Assembly: GCA_003194525.1 (NCBI GenBank)
Contig: NBIV01000164.1
Location: 1-64,000 of the forward strand
Reading direction: 5' to 3'
DNA from: Gracilariopsis chorda
Taxonomy: Eukaryota; Rhodophyta; Florideophyceae; Gracilariales; Gracilariaceae
DNA: 64,000 nt
How positions within the stretch are numbered: the first letter of the stretch is position 1; the number at the start of each line of letters is the position of its first letter. This document shows positions 1-12,370 of the stretch, piece after piece. The position numbers and the translations under genes are program-made. The notes under the pieces were generated by a model. The model did no database searches. It saw only the letters and a list, made by a program, of their open reading frames with translations, and was not told where the DNA came from.

Positions 1-70
1 CTACTACAACCGATAATATCAGGAAAACGATCAAGTACCAAGAATCCCTCCCTGAGGGCGTTGCACTTCA
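1..70 (-). mobile_element. LTR 5' end fragment, running off the window
   Basis: On the minus strand the LTR begins with TGAAGTGCAACG at position 70 and continues past the left edge. It matches the first about 70 bp of the 826-bp solo LTR at 42686-43511 with only a few substitutions. It cuts into the Ty3/gypsy remnant that follows. Whether it is a solo LTR or part of a longer element cannot be seen. Confidence 0.8.
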
Positions 71-3000
71 GATAACCAGACTTGTGTAAAGGCAATATTG
101 GCAGAGCGATCACCGACGCTTGAGCTACTGGAATGCTTGAATCCTGTACTTTTCAATGCATCCAAGTCGATCTGGTTGGTGTTTCTGCAGTTTGATATTA
201 AGAAAAGGTGCAATTTTGGCAAATCTTTTGAGAAAACGTCGCTACACTCTACACAATTAATTAAAAAAGTGTATATCCGTTGGGTTCTGTGAGAGCTTTG
301 TTTCCTCAACCGCTCGGATATTCCTTTTGGTTCCCTTCAGGGCACTTGGATCGAAATCGAAAATTACTTCACATTTTTGTGCGAGATCACGCATTTCCGT
401 ACGTTGAGCTTCACCCCGGCATCTTACAGGAGTTGGAGTACCGTTTGGACGTGTCCAAAGTATCATTAAACCAAGTTTGAGATCGGTACCCTCATCTACA
501 TACTTCGGTGTGTCTGCCACCCTACCCTCGACCGGTCTATATGGAGGGCTCTGTGGAACGTAGCAGGCGCATTTTTCAAACCAAATGGCATCCTCGAAAA
601 GCAGAAAAAACCAGCGTGGCAGGTGGAGGTAGTCTTTTACATATCATTTTCGGGTATCTCTACCTTCCAGAAACCGCAATTGGCTTCCAGTGTGGTGAAG
701 ACTTTCATATCCTCAAACGAAACGAAACAATCGTCCATTTTAGGTACAAGATACGAATCCCTGGCGATAATGGGGTTTAACTTTGGAGAGTCGACACATA
801 AATTACTTCTGGTGTCTCCCTTCGTTTGAAACAATACTACTGGGATGGCCCACTCTGCATATGGGGCTCGATAAGCCCTTCTTGCAACATTCTTTCCACC
901 GTCTTCGATTTTAACCTCTCTGGCTTTTGGAACTGCTTGGTATGGTTGTCAGTGTATCGGCTTGGCTCCATGAATCAAGTCTATACTGTTTTGCGTGGCT
1001 CTGATCAACACCAGTTGACTGCACATCAGACTACTATAGAGATCCAATAGGTAGCGTATACGTTTTCCTTACAAGGTTGCCCTTCATAGCCGACGGTTAC
1101 ATCTTCTCTTTCCAGTTTGTACTTCGGTTTCGGTGATGTTGCCGTTTCGGCGTTTATCCACGTGGTTGGATTTCTCTTCTTCGGATATCGGTTGAGCCCC
1201 CTCTCCTTAGAGTGGAGCTCTCCGGACCATATTTGTGCTGTCAGGGTAGAAATACTACGCGCCGGGCGGGAGATGGTAATCCGACAGGACGGCGTTCTTG
1301 AATAGTTTGGCCACATGATTACTGAGTTTGCTAAAACCCATACTTGAAATGTTTGATTTGGTTATAATTTCACAATTCCGTTTGCCATCATGTTCATGTG
1401 GCGTTCCAATACCTTACGGTGGCTTTCTAGGTTTAAGAGGACCAGTGCAGTTACATACCACTGTCAGCTCCACTTAGTGCATGGTGGGATACAAATGGAG
1501 CTTCACAAGTTCAACCTTATTGGATATTGCCGCTGAAGAAGTTTCCTGCCTTGCTCTCTCCGTTGCGGCTTTTGACTTATGCAGAGCAAGTAGGGTACTC
1601 CAAAACCTTTGGAACTGCACCGTTTTGATTCGAGGCAGAATTGATCTGAAATAAGTTTCAATGAACAGAGTTCCAAGGATACAACCGTTTCCAATTGGTT
1701 GATCACGATACATGATACCCGGACCTTTAACGTTCCTACGGCTCCGAATAGATCTATGCTGCTCTGAATCGCTAATGGTCAATTAATCGCGTCCATCAAA
1801 TTATTTATAAGGGTACATGGCTGTACCCTGTCCAATACGCTTGTAAATAATAACTTAGCATTAAAAAGAGTCAGCCCAGCGCCCCTATCCAAGATAGCAG
1901 TGCACAGAACCAAATGGTTAACAGGAAAACTCATAGTTGATATTTAAGTGGTACTTCTCTGCTCCAGAAATGCATATACGTTGCCGATTGGACTTCTAGC
2001 GTTTTCTCCTCGGTAAACCATGGGTGAAAATTCATACAATAAACCTGTATTGCCGGTTGGCCTTTCAAAAGAGATCAGTTGGGTGTGGCCTGAGATCTAA
2101 CATTTTGGTGTTTTCCGCCTGTGGTGGGGCGGCATCGGTTTTAGCATGCGACTTTTTGTACTGGTGACCACATTGATCTCTTGGTTTACAGGAGATTGCG
2201 TGTTTTTAAACCTTTGAGTTTTCCTCCCGCTGGGCCAAAGGCCACCTGACCGATCTGCTGACGCACTGGGGGAGTCTGGCTCTCACCTGGGAAGGCAAAC
2301 TCGGACATCTCGTAGCCAATTCATGAGGTGATAAGCAACACGAGCAAAGAATATTTCTAGTAGTTGGATCGCTCAAAGCCATTCAAGTTTCCGCCTATTG
2401 GCACCCTTTCCATGGGTTGGACGCGTGTCGTATGGTTTGAGGACTGCTGACTCTGTAGTGTGGTCCTTCCAAAAGTGAATATAGCGAGTACCTGCTGGTA
2501 TGGGATGGCCACTTGTACGGATGCCTTTGGTACTTTTGGGGGTTGAGGCTCCAACTGCGGGTGTTCAGGCGGATAATGGAGAAAACGATGCCAAAGTGGT
2601 TCTGTTTGTGTAGCAATTAGACATCCGGTCCAGCTTATGCTACATTCTTGTGCCGTAGTACCAGAGAAGGACAATTAATTCACCTCTAGGATACGCCGTT
2701 CCTGTTTATACTTACCAGGCCTGACAACCACAATGCGCTGTCTTGGACCCGCTCGATGACTATCTCCAGGAGCTTGTACATATCGCGCAAGCCCGTTATA
2801 ATCCACCTTTTGGGTGTTAAGAGGGGACTATTTACCTGCAAGCTAATGGAGGCGTAGATTTATCGGCTAATATCGATCTCAACCGAGTAGTACTAAGCAC
2901 TTTTCCACAATGAGAGTCCATCACGAACAACGAGTCCCCAAAATTCCAAGTCGGTGTGTCCTGACCCCTGATGGTAGCCTAGGAGCTCGGCATAAGATTC

Positions 3001-3130
3001 CTAAATAACTTCACCTGTCGCATAGGTTTCCGAAAGGTAGTTGAATACCTGCGTGTAAGTCCGAAGCATCTCCGTTTGGTCCTCATCAAACTGAAATGTT
3101 GTTTCAATTTCATTCTACTGAGGAGCAGGG
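71..3130 (-). mobile_element. Ty3/gypsy retroelement remnant (gag to RT), fossil
   Basis: Minus-strand conceptual translation shows a gag-like stretch near 2.8-3.1 kb, a Pro/Gln-rich probable gag tail near 2.4-2.7 kb, and reverse transcriptase near 0.5-0.8 kb, including FTTLEANCGFWKVEI and RMPFGLKNAPATF. These are typical Metaviridae RT blocks. The connecting domain follows and is cut at position 70 by an inserted LTR. No RNase H, integrase or own LTR is visible. The element is heavily broken (many breaks) and old. Gag and RT assignments are by remembered family resemblance; the part between 1.0 and 2.3 kb is assigned only by position. Confidence 0.7.
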
Positions 3131-3983
3131 ATGTAGCATGCTTTTTTAAGTAGAATTGAGCACCACACGGGCTGCTCCTTCTGAAGAACCATTCTTGTCA
3201 CAAGCAATCTTGAATCTTTGAGGTTAATCAATGATTAAAATGAGATCATCACCTGTGAAGGCAGCATCACCATTTGGAAACGAAGACGCTAACTATTCTT
3301 GGTAGTCTTCTGAGCTACCTGTGAGTTCTACCCAGAACCCCGGTTCCGTAACTTGTAGGTTCTGTAATCAACCACCCTGGTGAGCCGCTCCTTCAACGGC
3401 CTACTTACTTCCATATTAAAGTTCGGCCCAACTCAGTTTCATCGGATGAGTCATATGTAGACCAATGCTTATCTGCCTTTTTTCTACGAGAGGCCAATCA
3501 CAAATGATGCAGTATCGACGTGGCATCGGTTCAACTCAGGTATGAGTGGACCCCTGGAAATATTGGGTGAAATTCGATATGACATTTATTTGGTAATTTT
3601 TAACCTTGATTGGTGATTTCTATGATATCCGAAATAGATGGACGCGTAGTAAGCGTACGGCCATTATTCATGGCTGGCATGACTCAAAAGTGTCGTGTTG
3701 CGCCGTGGCCAACCATGCCGCTCACTGACACAAGCGGACCACACGTATGGCATACTACAGTAATAATGTTATTAGCTTTATTATAACACTATTGTAATTA
3801 AGGGAGGAGGGCCCTGCCGTTTCACCCAGAAGTACAGTAGGGCTGTGTTCGGCTCTGAGTTTATCGCATGCGCGAATTGACCAACTTCTCGTGGGGTTTC
3901 ACTGCATCTAGACTCGTTATACTCAACTGCACAGTATTAACCAGAAACACTGATCTGTCTTACACTGTGGGTTTGCTCAGTGT
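3131..3983. other. no recognisable feature
   Basis: No convincing coding stretch, terminal repeat or RNA gene is seen here on either strand. It is probably decayed transposon or intergenic DNA. Confidence 0.4.
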
Positions 3984-4202
3984 TCACTGTTTTTTAGTAT
4001 TGGATACTATGTATTGTGGAAACAGATAATCGTCCAACTCATTATTGACTTTTGCTGTGCCAGTTGAATACGAAACACCCCCACCGCCAGGGGTCTTTCG
4101 GCTTTCCACACAACTCATCAGGTTGTAGCTTTCCCTAGTTTCTTCCCTCTTTTCCCACTTTGCCGTTTTGAATCTCCGTGGACCGGAGCACCCCTTACAC
4201 AA
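3984..4202 (-). other. open stretch of unknown nature
   Basis: A 72-codon minus-strand stretch contains Cys-Lys-Gly-Cys and a Gly-rich turn. It lies downstream, on the same strand, of the acidic/basic stretch at 4434-4590 and may be part of the same decayed gene. No family is recognised. Confidence 0.2.
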
Positions 4203-4433
4203 ACCGATAACTAAGTTGAGCAGCTGGTAATCCGATTTTCTGTAACATCTCCGTCAGTATAGCCGGGAGTCAGCTTGGGTTTGTACTTGAATAAAGTGTG
4301 GTACGGAGAGCTCTGTTGCTGTACCTACTTTGCAAGAGAGCAAGGCCGCGACGAACTTCGGAGAATCTGCTGCCTATGGATATTGCGCCAAATTATACAG
4401 TTTGCATTTAACTTTGTGGTTGTTCATCACGTT

Positions 4434-4590
4434 CTAACGGTGTTTTTCCTTCCCCCTTTTCCTACCTTTACGGTGCTCGTCATTCTCTGACGACTCTGTA
4501 TCAGTACTAAAGTCCGAGTAATCGGAGTCCAACCCACTGCCCTTTCTCCTTGCTCTATAGGTTTTCTCCTTTTCTTTTCATTTGAAGCCT
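4434..4590 (-). pseudogene. acidic/basic low-complexity coding remnant
   Basis: A minus-strand open stretch of about 50 codons is composed like a nuclear or gag-like linker. It has a Lys/Arg run, an Asp/Ser-rich middle (SDYSDFSTDTESSENDE) and another Lys/Arg run, ending at a TAG at 4434-4436. It abuts the left end of the fold-back element at 4594. It may therefore have once been continuous with the minus-strand coding stretch at 5133-5740, now split by that insertion. Function is unknown; a host nuclear protein or a transposon structural protein would both fit. Confidence 0.35.
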
Positions 4591-4593
4591 TTC

Positions 4594-4947
4594 TGTGCAA
4601 CTAGTGGCGTACTAGAAAATTGAAAAAGTGAAGAATGGAGATCAAGTACCCTGCTACTGCACCAACAGGTGACGTACAATATCTGGGTTGTACGCCATTT
4701 GTATGCCAACTGTAACCACTACTACGCCACTAGTTCCATTTGCTACAAGAGACGTACCATTGTTTTCTTCTGAAGGAGCGATGCCGTGCCCCTCTTGTAG
4801 CAAATGGCACTAGTGCCGTACAGGTGGTTACACTTGGCGTATTAATGGCGCACAACCCAGAAATTGTACGTCACCGTTTTGTGCAGTAGTATGGTACTTG
4901 ATCTCTACTCGTCACTTTTTCAAAGTGCTAGTATGCCACTGGTTGCA
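4594..4947. mobile_element. fold-back (long inverted repeat) element, MITE-like
   Basis: Two arms of about 160 bp (roughly 4595-4757 and 4783-4946) are inverted copies of each other at roughly 85% identity, separated by a loop of about 30 bp. Shared landmarks read from the outside in are GTGGC(G/A)TACTAG, GATCAAGTACC, GGTGACGTACAAT and TTTGCTACAAGAG. No coding capacity is present. Long terminal inverted repeats of this kind are typical of Mutator-type MITEs or fold-back elements. A target duplication was looked for at both ends and not found. Confidence 0.8.
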
Positions 4948-5132
4948 AAACAATTCTTGCAGGGTTTGGTTTCCATCGCCTGTAACTATCCGAGCTCGAT
5001 GAACAACCGCCACAAGAGTCTCCTCTGTCAGGGTCCTACACTGGCCTACCAGTTGGTTCCGAAAGGTTTACATACCCTGTACTTTTTTTTTGTGAAAAGC
5101 ATGCCGATTTCCGAAATGGTTCGGGAAGCATC

Positions 5133-5740
5133 TCACCAGTTTGCCATATAGAAAAGGGTGACTAAAAAGCTTTCAATACAAAAAGCTAGTGGGTTTCTTG
5201 GATTGGTTGGCGTCATTACCGGGACGATTTGTGGGCTCTGTAGAGCCACCTGTCGGTTTTCCCGAGAATCCCCCTGCAGCATCAGGTCTATGTATTCTGA
5301 AGCGTCCTGCTTGAGCAATTGGACAAGCAAAGCTGTTACTTGATCGAATAGCTCGTGACTGGCTTGTTACATCACTTTCTTGGCAATGCTACCCAAATCA
5401 AACTTGGGTAGCATCACCTTAGCCTTTTCTTCATCTTTGTTCTTTATCATTCGGTCAGATTTGGTACCGGTCCTCAGCCCCACCGGGGTCGCAGTATCTG
5501 TCATAATGGTTACCAGGAGAGCGGCATACTCCGCCGTCTGCTCCTCCTCGTCGGCATTGACTTGTACGGTAGTTCTTAGTAGCAGTTCCTCCTGGTTGCC
5601 CAATATAGGTGTAACGAATCCCTGCAATGGGCCCACGCCCATCTCTTTCCTCAATGAATCTCTGACTTTTGTGTTGGGTTGCCCTAGAAAACCTGTAGTG
5701 CGACAAATATTTGATTCATGGCGTACATTTTTGTGCAACT
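5133..5740 (-). pseudogene. unrecognised decayed protein gene
   Basis: About 200 codons stay in one minus-strand frame from 5738 down to 5133, interrupted by a single stop near 5367. The translation looks like real protein, with an amphipathic stretch (ELFDQVTALLVQLLKQD) and a Glu/Asp-rich segment. No family is recognised. The fold-back element at 4594-4947 lies just downstream, and another same-strand coding stretch lies beyond it, so the insertion probably split one gene. Confidence 0.4.
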
Positions 5741-7389
5741 TCAGGCGTACAAATCGTGAGTAGAGTGTACGCCATTCTTAGGATAGCTAAAAATGACTTT
5801 CAATTTTTTTAAATCGATTTTATGTGTTTTTGGTACGCCAACCGTACTGTTGCAACGAGTGTGCTGCGATATATTTAAGATGGCATACGGAAGGCGTAAT
5901 TAACGAAATTTTTATGCCTAATGTTCGCAACGGGTACGCTGATGTTCGGCAAGCAGTGAAAATATGACATTTCAAAACGAACTGCAGGCGTTTGTAAACA
6001 TAGCCAGTTTTGTACGCAATTCGTCAGTTTTTTTGAACTAGTTAGATTTACAACATTAGGCATTGTGCCACAAAGCTCGCACCGAAACGCCACGCTTTCG
6101 CTATCTTTTTGCGACCCGTGGATGACAGTTATGTTTAATGTTTGTACATTTATTGTGTCATATAGTGTACGGACTGGTTCTTCAACCGTGCTGTTAAACA
6201 GGAATATAAAGCTCTAAAGTGACGGTCCATGCCTCCCCGACTACTTCATTGACTCAAAAGCGTCCCCTATAAGATTCAGTGAATTCGTGTACGTTTGTGT
6301 GCCAAACCGGCCAGTAGCTCCAAAACTGCAAAGGTGTAGTCAGATTAAACGTCTGCTAGGATGTCTGGGAAACCCAAGTCTGTCCATGTACTTTGTTTTT
6401 CACCCCTCGTGAACGAAGCCCAGATTCAGTAGTGACACAACCTAAGGGCTCGCTGTTGCACTCAAGGCCTATGTCCCTATCGTTCTAGGATTGTGCCGGT
6501 GGTCGCAGTAGTGATTGATACAGACGGAATGGCACGCGCATGAGTAAATGTGTGTATCTGGATCCTAGCTCAGTAGAGTATGCTGGAGGTAGGCAGTTGC
6601 TTGAGCCGGTACCCTATTGTGTGCACAAGAGAACATGACGGGCGGAATGCATTGGGTGCAATGGAGACAACAGATCTATCTCAATTGAGAAGATAGCATG
6701 AATGACACTTTGCTGAAACACCAGAGTTTGCGAGTATTCAAGGTGTCCGGTGCACAGCGTGAGAAAAAATAACGGCTGGATGCAACACATTCATCATTTT
6801 TTTGGGGTTTTTTACATACATCAACAATGACAAATGCGATATAATACGACAAGATGCCCGAATGTACATTATGCTCACGAAAAAATTTGAACTTATTGAG
6901 CGAGATCCACGAGTTCTCCGCCATGGAGTAATCAAGAACGGTGATCATAAGCGCCTGCTTGCTGTCAACGCCGATGAAATGACCTGAAAATCCAAACAGC
7001 TCTACAAAATTCGCTCAGATACGGATTCCGCACTCACACCTGATCAGATCAAGAAGCTTGTTCTTATGCTTTTCAAGGGGACTTTGGTTCTGGTATTAGA
7101 CAACTTGACCGCTTTCGCTGTTTGATTTGCGGTTAACTTGCCTTTGAATGCAACTCGGGCATAATAGTCAAGGAACTCGTCCATTGTAACGCCTGTGGAA
7201 CCCATGTCTCTTGCTGTACTTTTTTCCTCACACTCTGTGTATGTAGCGCATAAGCAGACTCGACAAATCACACAGCTTGCTATTACGCTCAAATCGTATG
7301 CTCGAGTCCTTTTGCGTGACTTTCAAAGGTCCAAGTAGGGATAGGAACAGCTTCCAGTTCACTGAACGTAAATGTGTGTATCTCGATTC
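5741..7389. other. no gene seen; scattered GTACGCC motifs
   Basis: No convincing coding sequence is present. Between about 5720 and 6020 there are several GTACGCC/GGCGTAC motifs like those in the arms of the fold-back element at 4594-4947, so part of this stretch could be a more decayed relative. Clear paired arms were not found. Confidence 0.25.
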
Positions 7390-7540
7390 TTTGGACGCTT
7401 CGCCTTGAACCTAATCTTCCACCGAAGGGTTACAATACCACAACGAGCTATCCATTAATTGTAGTTTTCAGAGTTGAAAGGCTACACACCATCTGCGGAT
7501 AGAAATACGACCTGAGAAGAAGTCTCGATCCACTCAATAG
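7390..7540 (-). mobile_element. scrap of a Tnp2 (CACTA-type) transposase
   Basis: About 140 bp matches, at roughly 70% by eye, the segment at 10750-10940 of the larger transposase remnant. Shared landmarks include CTTGAACCTAAT, AGCTATCCA, GAAAGGCT, CACACCATC/CACACTATC and ACCTGAGAAGAAGTC. It is a second, separate copy of the same family reduced to one domain fragment. Confidence 0.6.
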
Positions 7541-9097
7541 TGTAGGTCAAGAGAGACAGGCTGGGATTGGGCAGGTGGTAAGGCAAGAGATACGAATTGA
7601 ATGCAATGTGAGTGACAAATGCAAACAGACGGCGGCAGAAATGCAAAAAGTATTCACAAGCTCCACATCACGGTTTTTCTATGAATCGGTGACGGGGTGC
7701 AGCAAGAGTTAATGCATTAACGTAGCGGTACAGAATGCAGCAGAAGGGTTGAAAAAATATCGTCCCGCGCTGGAAGACGCCGAAATAAGTGAGACAGTGA
7801 GGACCCACTCTGTAAAAGGTGTAAATGCCATGGTACGGCTTCAAGCAACAATCTGATGCCACGAAGTCTGAGAAAGGTGGAAACCATAATGCATCAAAGC
7901 AGAGAAATACAGCGAAAAATAAGAATGCACGTGGGGCATGGCGTTCTCGTGGAAGCAACATAGCTCTCTGAGCTCCTGTGCTTGAGTAAGAATGATTTAA
8001 TATTGAAGGTGGCGAGTATATAGCTAGATCAAGACCACAAGTTGCGCTTTGACACTATGCTTGACGGTGGGATAGGGAATTCTGTTGTGGAACGAAAGAG
8101 CTGGGAGACGACACTTGATAAAGCGAACGGCTCATTCGTACGGATGCCACCTGCCTTCAATTATGCGCCACGTGTACAGCAGGAGCCAAGTTTGTAACAC
8201 ATACATTTTGTTACTTTTGCGTCTTTGTAATGGTACTGTGAGTGGTATTTAAGGAGATAGGAACTCTCTTACGAACGGGGTAGTAACGGCACGATTGAAA
8301 CGATCGTGTTGAACAGGGAAGGTAAGAACGTGCGGTGCGCAGTGATCCTGAGATCTTTCTTCTCTACTACGAGAAATATATCTCTCAGATGTGAGACATA
8401 TATTGCAACGAGTAACTGATCTAGATATGACTATAGTTCCGGAAGACATGCTTCACGTGCTTGCCTGGTTCTATTCATCATGATGCTGATTCTCTCGTCT
8501 TCAGGTGCGATTATTTCTGGCAAGTTCTACTTCTCACTCCCTTATGTTGACAAAAGAATTCAATGATTACCACATATCACGTTTTCAACTATAGCGCAAT
8601 ACTCCTAGCCGTCCTTTTACGAATCCTATTCCTCACAACCCTTCCCACTCGATTCCTATGTTGCAGAGGTCCCACCCGGGCTTAAAGGATTCTGTTTCTC
8701 ATATTAAATTATAATAGGAGAACAAAGTCTGACGAAAGTTGCAGCCATGCCTCACTATTGTAGCATGGAGTGCTGGATTCAATACAAAAACGTCCTGATC
8801 CAAGGCAGGGATGTTCTCTTACTATGATCTGTTTGATAATCATCTAAGCGTCAATTCCTTGTAAAGAGCTTCGCACAACGTCTTTTTTTGAATCTAAGTA
8901 CGTCATGACACCATCCGTGTCTTGCATTTCATCGACGAAGTATGTCCACACGGAATGCCGCTTCCCACGACCAGCATAGGTCGTCCGTACTACAGGTATT
9001 GGATGACTAGCACCTCAACCTCCTCTAGTCTTGCATGCAAAAAGTGAATGACTATGAATCCTGGAGCGGGAATAAACCTGACATCGGTTACCTCTTC
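7541..9097. other. no recognisable feature
   Basis: Only short open stretches with no protein-like composition are seen. Some of this may be the far end of the CACTA-type element to the right, but no terminal inverted repeat was identified. Confidence 0.3.
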
Positions 9098-11781
9098 TCA
9101 AACCTTAAGTTGCCCGTCAGCCACGACTAGCTTGTGTAAAGCTGTGCATACTTCGTGGCTCAAGAAGCAAAACGTTTTTCCGTAGTACACATCAACTTCA
9201 TTCAAACGGTTGCAAGCAAACATTCCAGGAAAGTAACATGTCAATCTATGCCCATTACAATGAGAAAATCCGTGATATGTCCATTGGCGCAGTATTATCG
9301 TCTTCTTGTCCGGCAAACGACCCGAAACGCGTATTGAGTCAGTTTGGCTTACAAGCTCACCAGCTTCAACTCGTAATATGCCCAATTTCGAAGTATAGTA
9401 GTGAAAAAGCAGATCTTTTAAACGCAGTATGTTAGTTTTTCCTTCGTTGGTCATGGATGTATGAAATGAAGGCCCTAAGAGTGAGGATGGTTTTGTCCAC
9501 TTTCGGCACTACTTGGTGAAGACCTACTTGTGAAGGAAGAGATCCAATTGTCATCGACATCAGTTTCTTCAATATGGGGGATCTCAATTCCATATCGAAG
9601 GCTATGCGAAGAGGCCGCAATATGATACTTGATCTTCTCCCTCGCCGACTGGCCAAAGAGATGATTTGCGTGCGTGATTCTGGTCACGTATCCGACAAAG
9701 TTTTTAGGCGTCCATTGCCATAGAAGTGAGATAGGACCAGAATCTCTAATATTCTGAGCACGGTGTAGTATCAAATGATATTATACTTGCAGAGATGAAT
9801 TCGGTTGGGTCTTTTCTTGTGATACAGATCCACAAAATGTCCGTAGAATCTCTTGGCCAAAGACTCAATCTGATTGACCTTTTCTTCACTTTGTCTCCAC
9901 TGGCACGTGAGGCGTACAAGCTGAACGAATTACTTCCATTCACGCAATACTTGGGCGGGTACTCAGCCGTCCAGAATTCCAAGACTCGTTGAGATCGTGA
10001 ATAACTTCCATTCGGATGCTTTCCAGAGTCCTCTTTTGTCTAGACCTCGTGGCGCCCTGCAATGGTATCAGCCAAACCCCTTCCGGCATGCTCTTAAATT
10101 ATCTTTCACAGCTTCATACACCGTTCGCGATGATAGGTATGCTAGTTCTACATGGCGACCAGAGTCGTTGCTCCAACCTGAAACAACATCTTTAGAAACA
10201 TTCTCAAACAACGAGTGCATGATATCGATCGGAAAATGTCGGAATGCACGCATGGTATTCAGTTGCAATAGAGGTGTAGGGTGGTTGGAAGGGAATTTGT
10301 TTTGTTTGAGATGGTATTCAAGTTCTTGTTCCAGGATTTTGAACTCCATCTCTCTGAACCAGTTATAGCATCACCTCACTATGGGTTCGGAGAGGAAGGC
10401 ATGAAGGATCCCATAAAACTAGATCTACAATCTTTCTCTTTGCGCTAGATTGGTGATGGCCAGAAAGAACCGGTTGAAAGTAACAATGGTGAACATGAAT
10501 GCCTCTGATGAGGCTAAAACGAAAAGGAACGAGCCCGTTAGGGCCTTTCATATGAGTAAGTTTTTTCATGGCTGGTAATTCTGCCAAAGTAAAAATCAGA
10601 TGCACTCTAACTAGCCTGCGTTCGCCGTTCCACAGTTTTGCAATCCTTACATACAGCGATGACCTCTGAATCTCTTTGATAATGGACGGAAAAAGCTCGT
10701 TAGTTCCTTTGGTTCATTTTGGCCAAAGATGAGAAGCAAAGGCAGTAGTCGTCTTGCCTTGAACCTAATACTCGGCGGAAGATTTAGAATACCACAAAGA
10801 GCTATCCAGTAGGTGCAGTTATCCGACTGGAAAGGCTGCACACTATCCGCAGATAGAGCAAGATATATATCATACTTCATCATCTCCAGACCTTCTTTCT
10901 GTGAAACAATATCCTGGAAAATGCGACCTGAGAAGAAGTCACTATACAATCCCTCCTCCTGTTCAAAGACACAACGCCAAAAAAACCGAAGAGGAGGGGC
11001 TCCTCCAACGGATTCTGAAGCAACATCTCGATACGTTCCCACGCAGGGATATACTTAAACAGATCAGATACCGTATTGAAATCGTCGTGACAGTGTGAGC
11101 ATTCTAAAACCGATCCATATGATGTTTCCTACAGAGCTTTGTGGAATTTGGTACGCGCTGGGTGATCTGTTATACATAGTTCAGAATTACGCAGTAGAGC
11201 TTTGCGTACACCCGAGAATGACTTATATTGGCGCTGAGAGCTATCAGATACCGAGATTTCATTGATAAGATCAGTCATGAAGGCGTCGTCTGCTGAGTGC
11301 TTGATGACAATTCCCAGCGCATGGCGTGCTTTTCCATGAATAGAGCAAACTTTTTGTCCAAGCAAATGACATGTCTGTTGCTTCCAAGCGAATCAGAAGA
11401 AACTTCGTTCGCTGTGATGTGAACATGATCGATGACTCGTTCCGCTACGGGTATGAGACAAAGAGAGTTCTCTGACTCCGATCTGGTTGAGAGAGTGATA
11501 GATATGGTACTATTCGATTCAGTCGAGTTGGGTGAGTACGCTTGATCATTTTCGATATCGTTTTCATCTACGTCACTAGTGTGAGCGTACAGAGAAGAGA
11601 GCTGCAAGGAGCTATTGATGGCAGAAGGGAGCGGCAAAAAGATGCTTTCATCATGTTCATTTCCATCAATTCTGTTTTGTGCCGCTGCCCGATGTCGCAT
11701 TGCAGTTTCTCTAGAAACCAACTTCCCTTTCCCACATCGACATTTGTAGTCGGAATGGCAAATGTATCCTAACCTACCCAT
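9098..11781 (-). pseudogene. Tnp2-type (En/Spm-CACTA, Transposase_21) transposase, broken
   Basis: Fragments in family order read down the minus strand from 11781. First is an N-terminal Cys/His motif (CHSDYKCRCGKG). A Tyr-Ile-Pro block follows near 11040 and LALSADSVQPFQ near 10850. Next is the hallmark LPPSIRFKARRLLPLLLI near 10760, followed by the G.NEPK turn. Near 10.5 kb comes PAMKKLTHMKGPNGL, and near 10.3 kb FPIDIMHSLFENVSKD. A DUF4218-like tail with PISLLWQWTPKNFVGYV lies near 9.7 kb. The order and spacing match Transposase_21 proteins, which cut and paste CACTA elements. The reading frame changes at least seven times, so this copy is dead. Ends with CACTA-like inverted repeats were not found. 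Confidence 0.8.
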
Positions 11782-12370
11782 ATCCGGAGTGATTAATTAA
11801 CAAATTTGGAGTATCTCGCACAGAGATTCCTTGAGATGCAATATGGTAACGGATTCGAAAGAAGGGATCGGATGTGTCAAAAAATATGAAAACAGTCTAA
11901 CAGATATGACGTCAGAACTAGTGAGAAGGGATTCCTCAAAGTTGCAAAGCTGAAAAAAAACTTGTTTTCTTGAAAAAGTATCCTTCTTCACTCCGCCCGT
12001 TTCAGGTTTTGCGAAAGGAAATGTGAAGGACAGTGATATAGAAAGTGTCACTATATCGTCACGTCACGGTTCCCTTCAAATTATTCTGTATCACCCAACT
12101 CTCACTCAGCGCTCTATCTTTCCTTTCGGTGATCGTGTTGTGTTGGTGCTCGTGTTGTGTTGGTGTTTTTTTTCAAACTGTAGCAAGAATTAGCCAGAAA
12201 AAAGGAGCTCATTTCATGCATACAAATGGTAACGATCTGGGCGGCAAGGTGACTTTACGCATCAATTTCTGTCAGGCGTTGTCGCCCCACAGGAATATGC
12301 CACGAGCAATCTTAAGTACGTATTCCATGGCCATGCATTAAGATGAAACAGAGTACAATTCACGTCACTG
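11782..12370. other. spacer between transposase and plus-strand remnant
   Basis: No gene is recognised. The stretch probably includes the 5' end of the CACTA-type element whose transposase reads leftward from 11781. A Cys/Val/Leu-rich plus-strand open stretch near 12.1 kb looks like chance. Confidence 0.3.

Noticed and set aside
3131-9097. CRISPR array or tandem repeat
   Set aside because: No regularly spaced direct repeats were found; only scattered short motifs.
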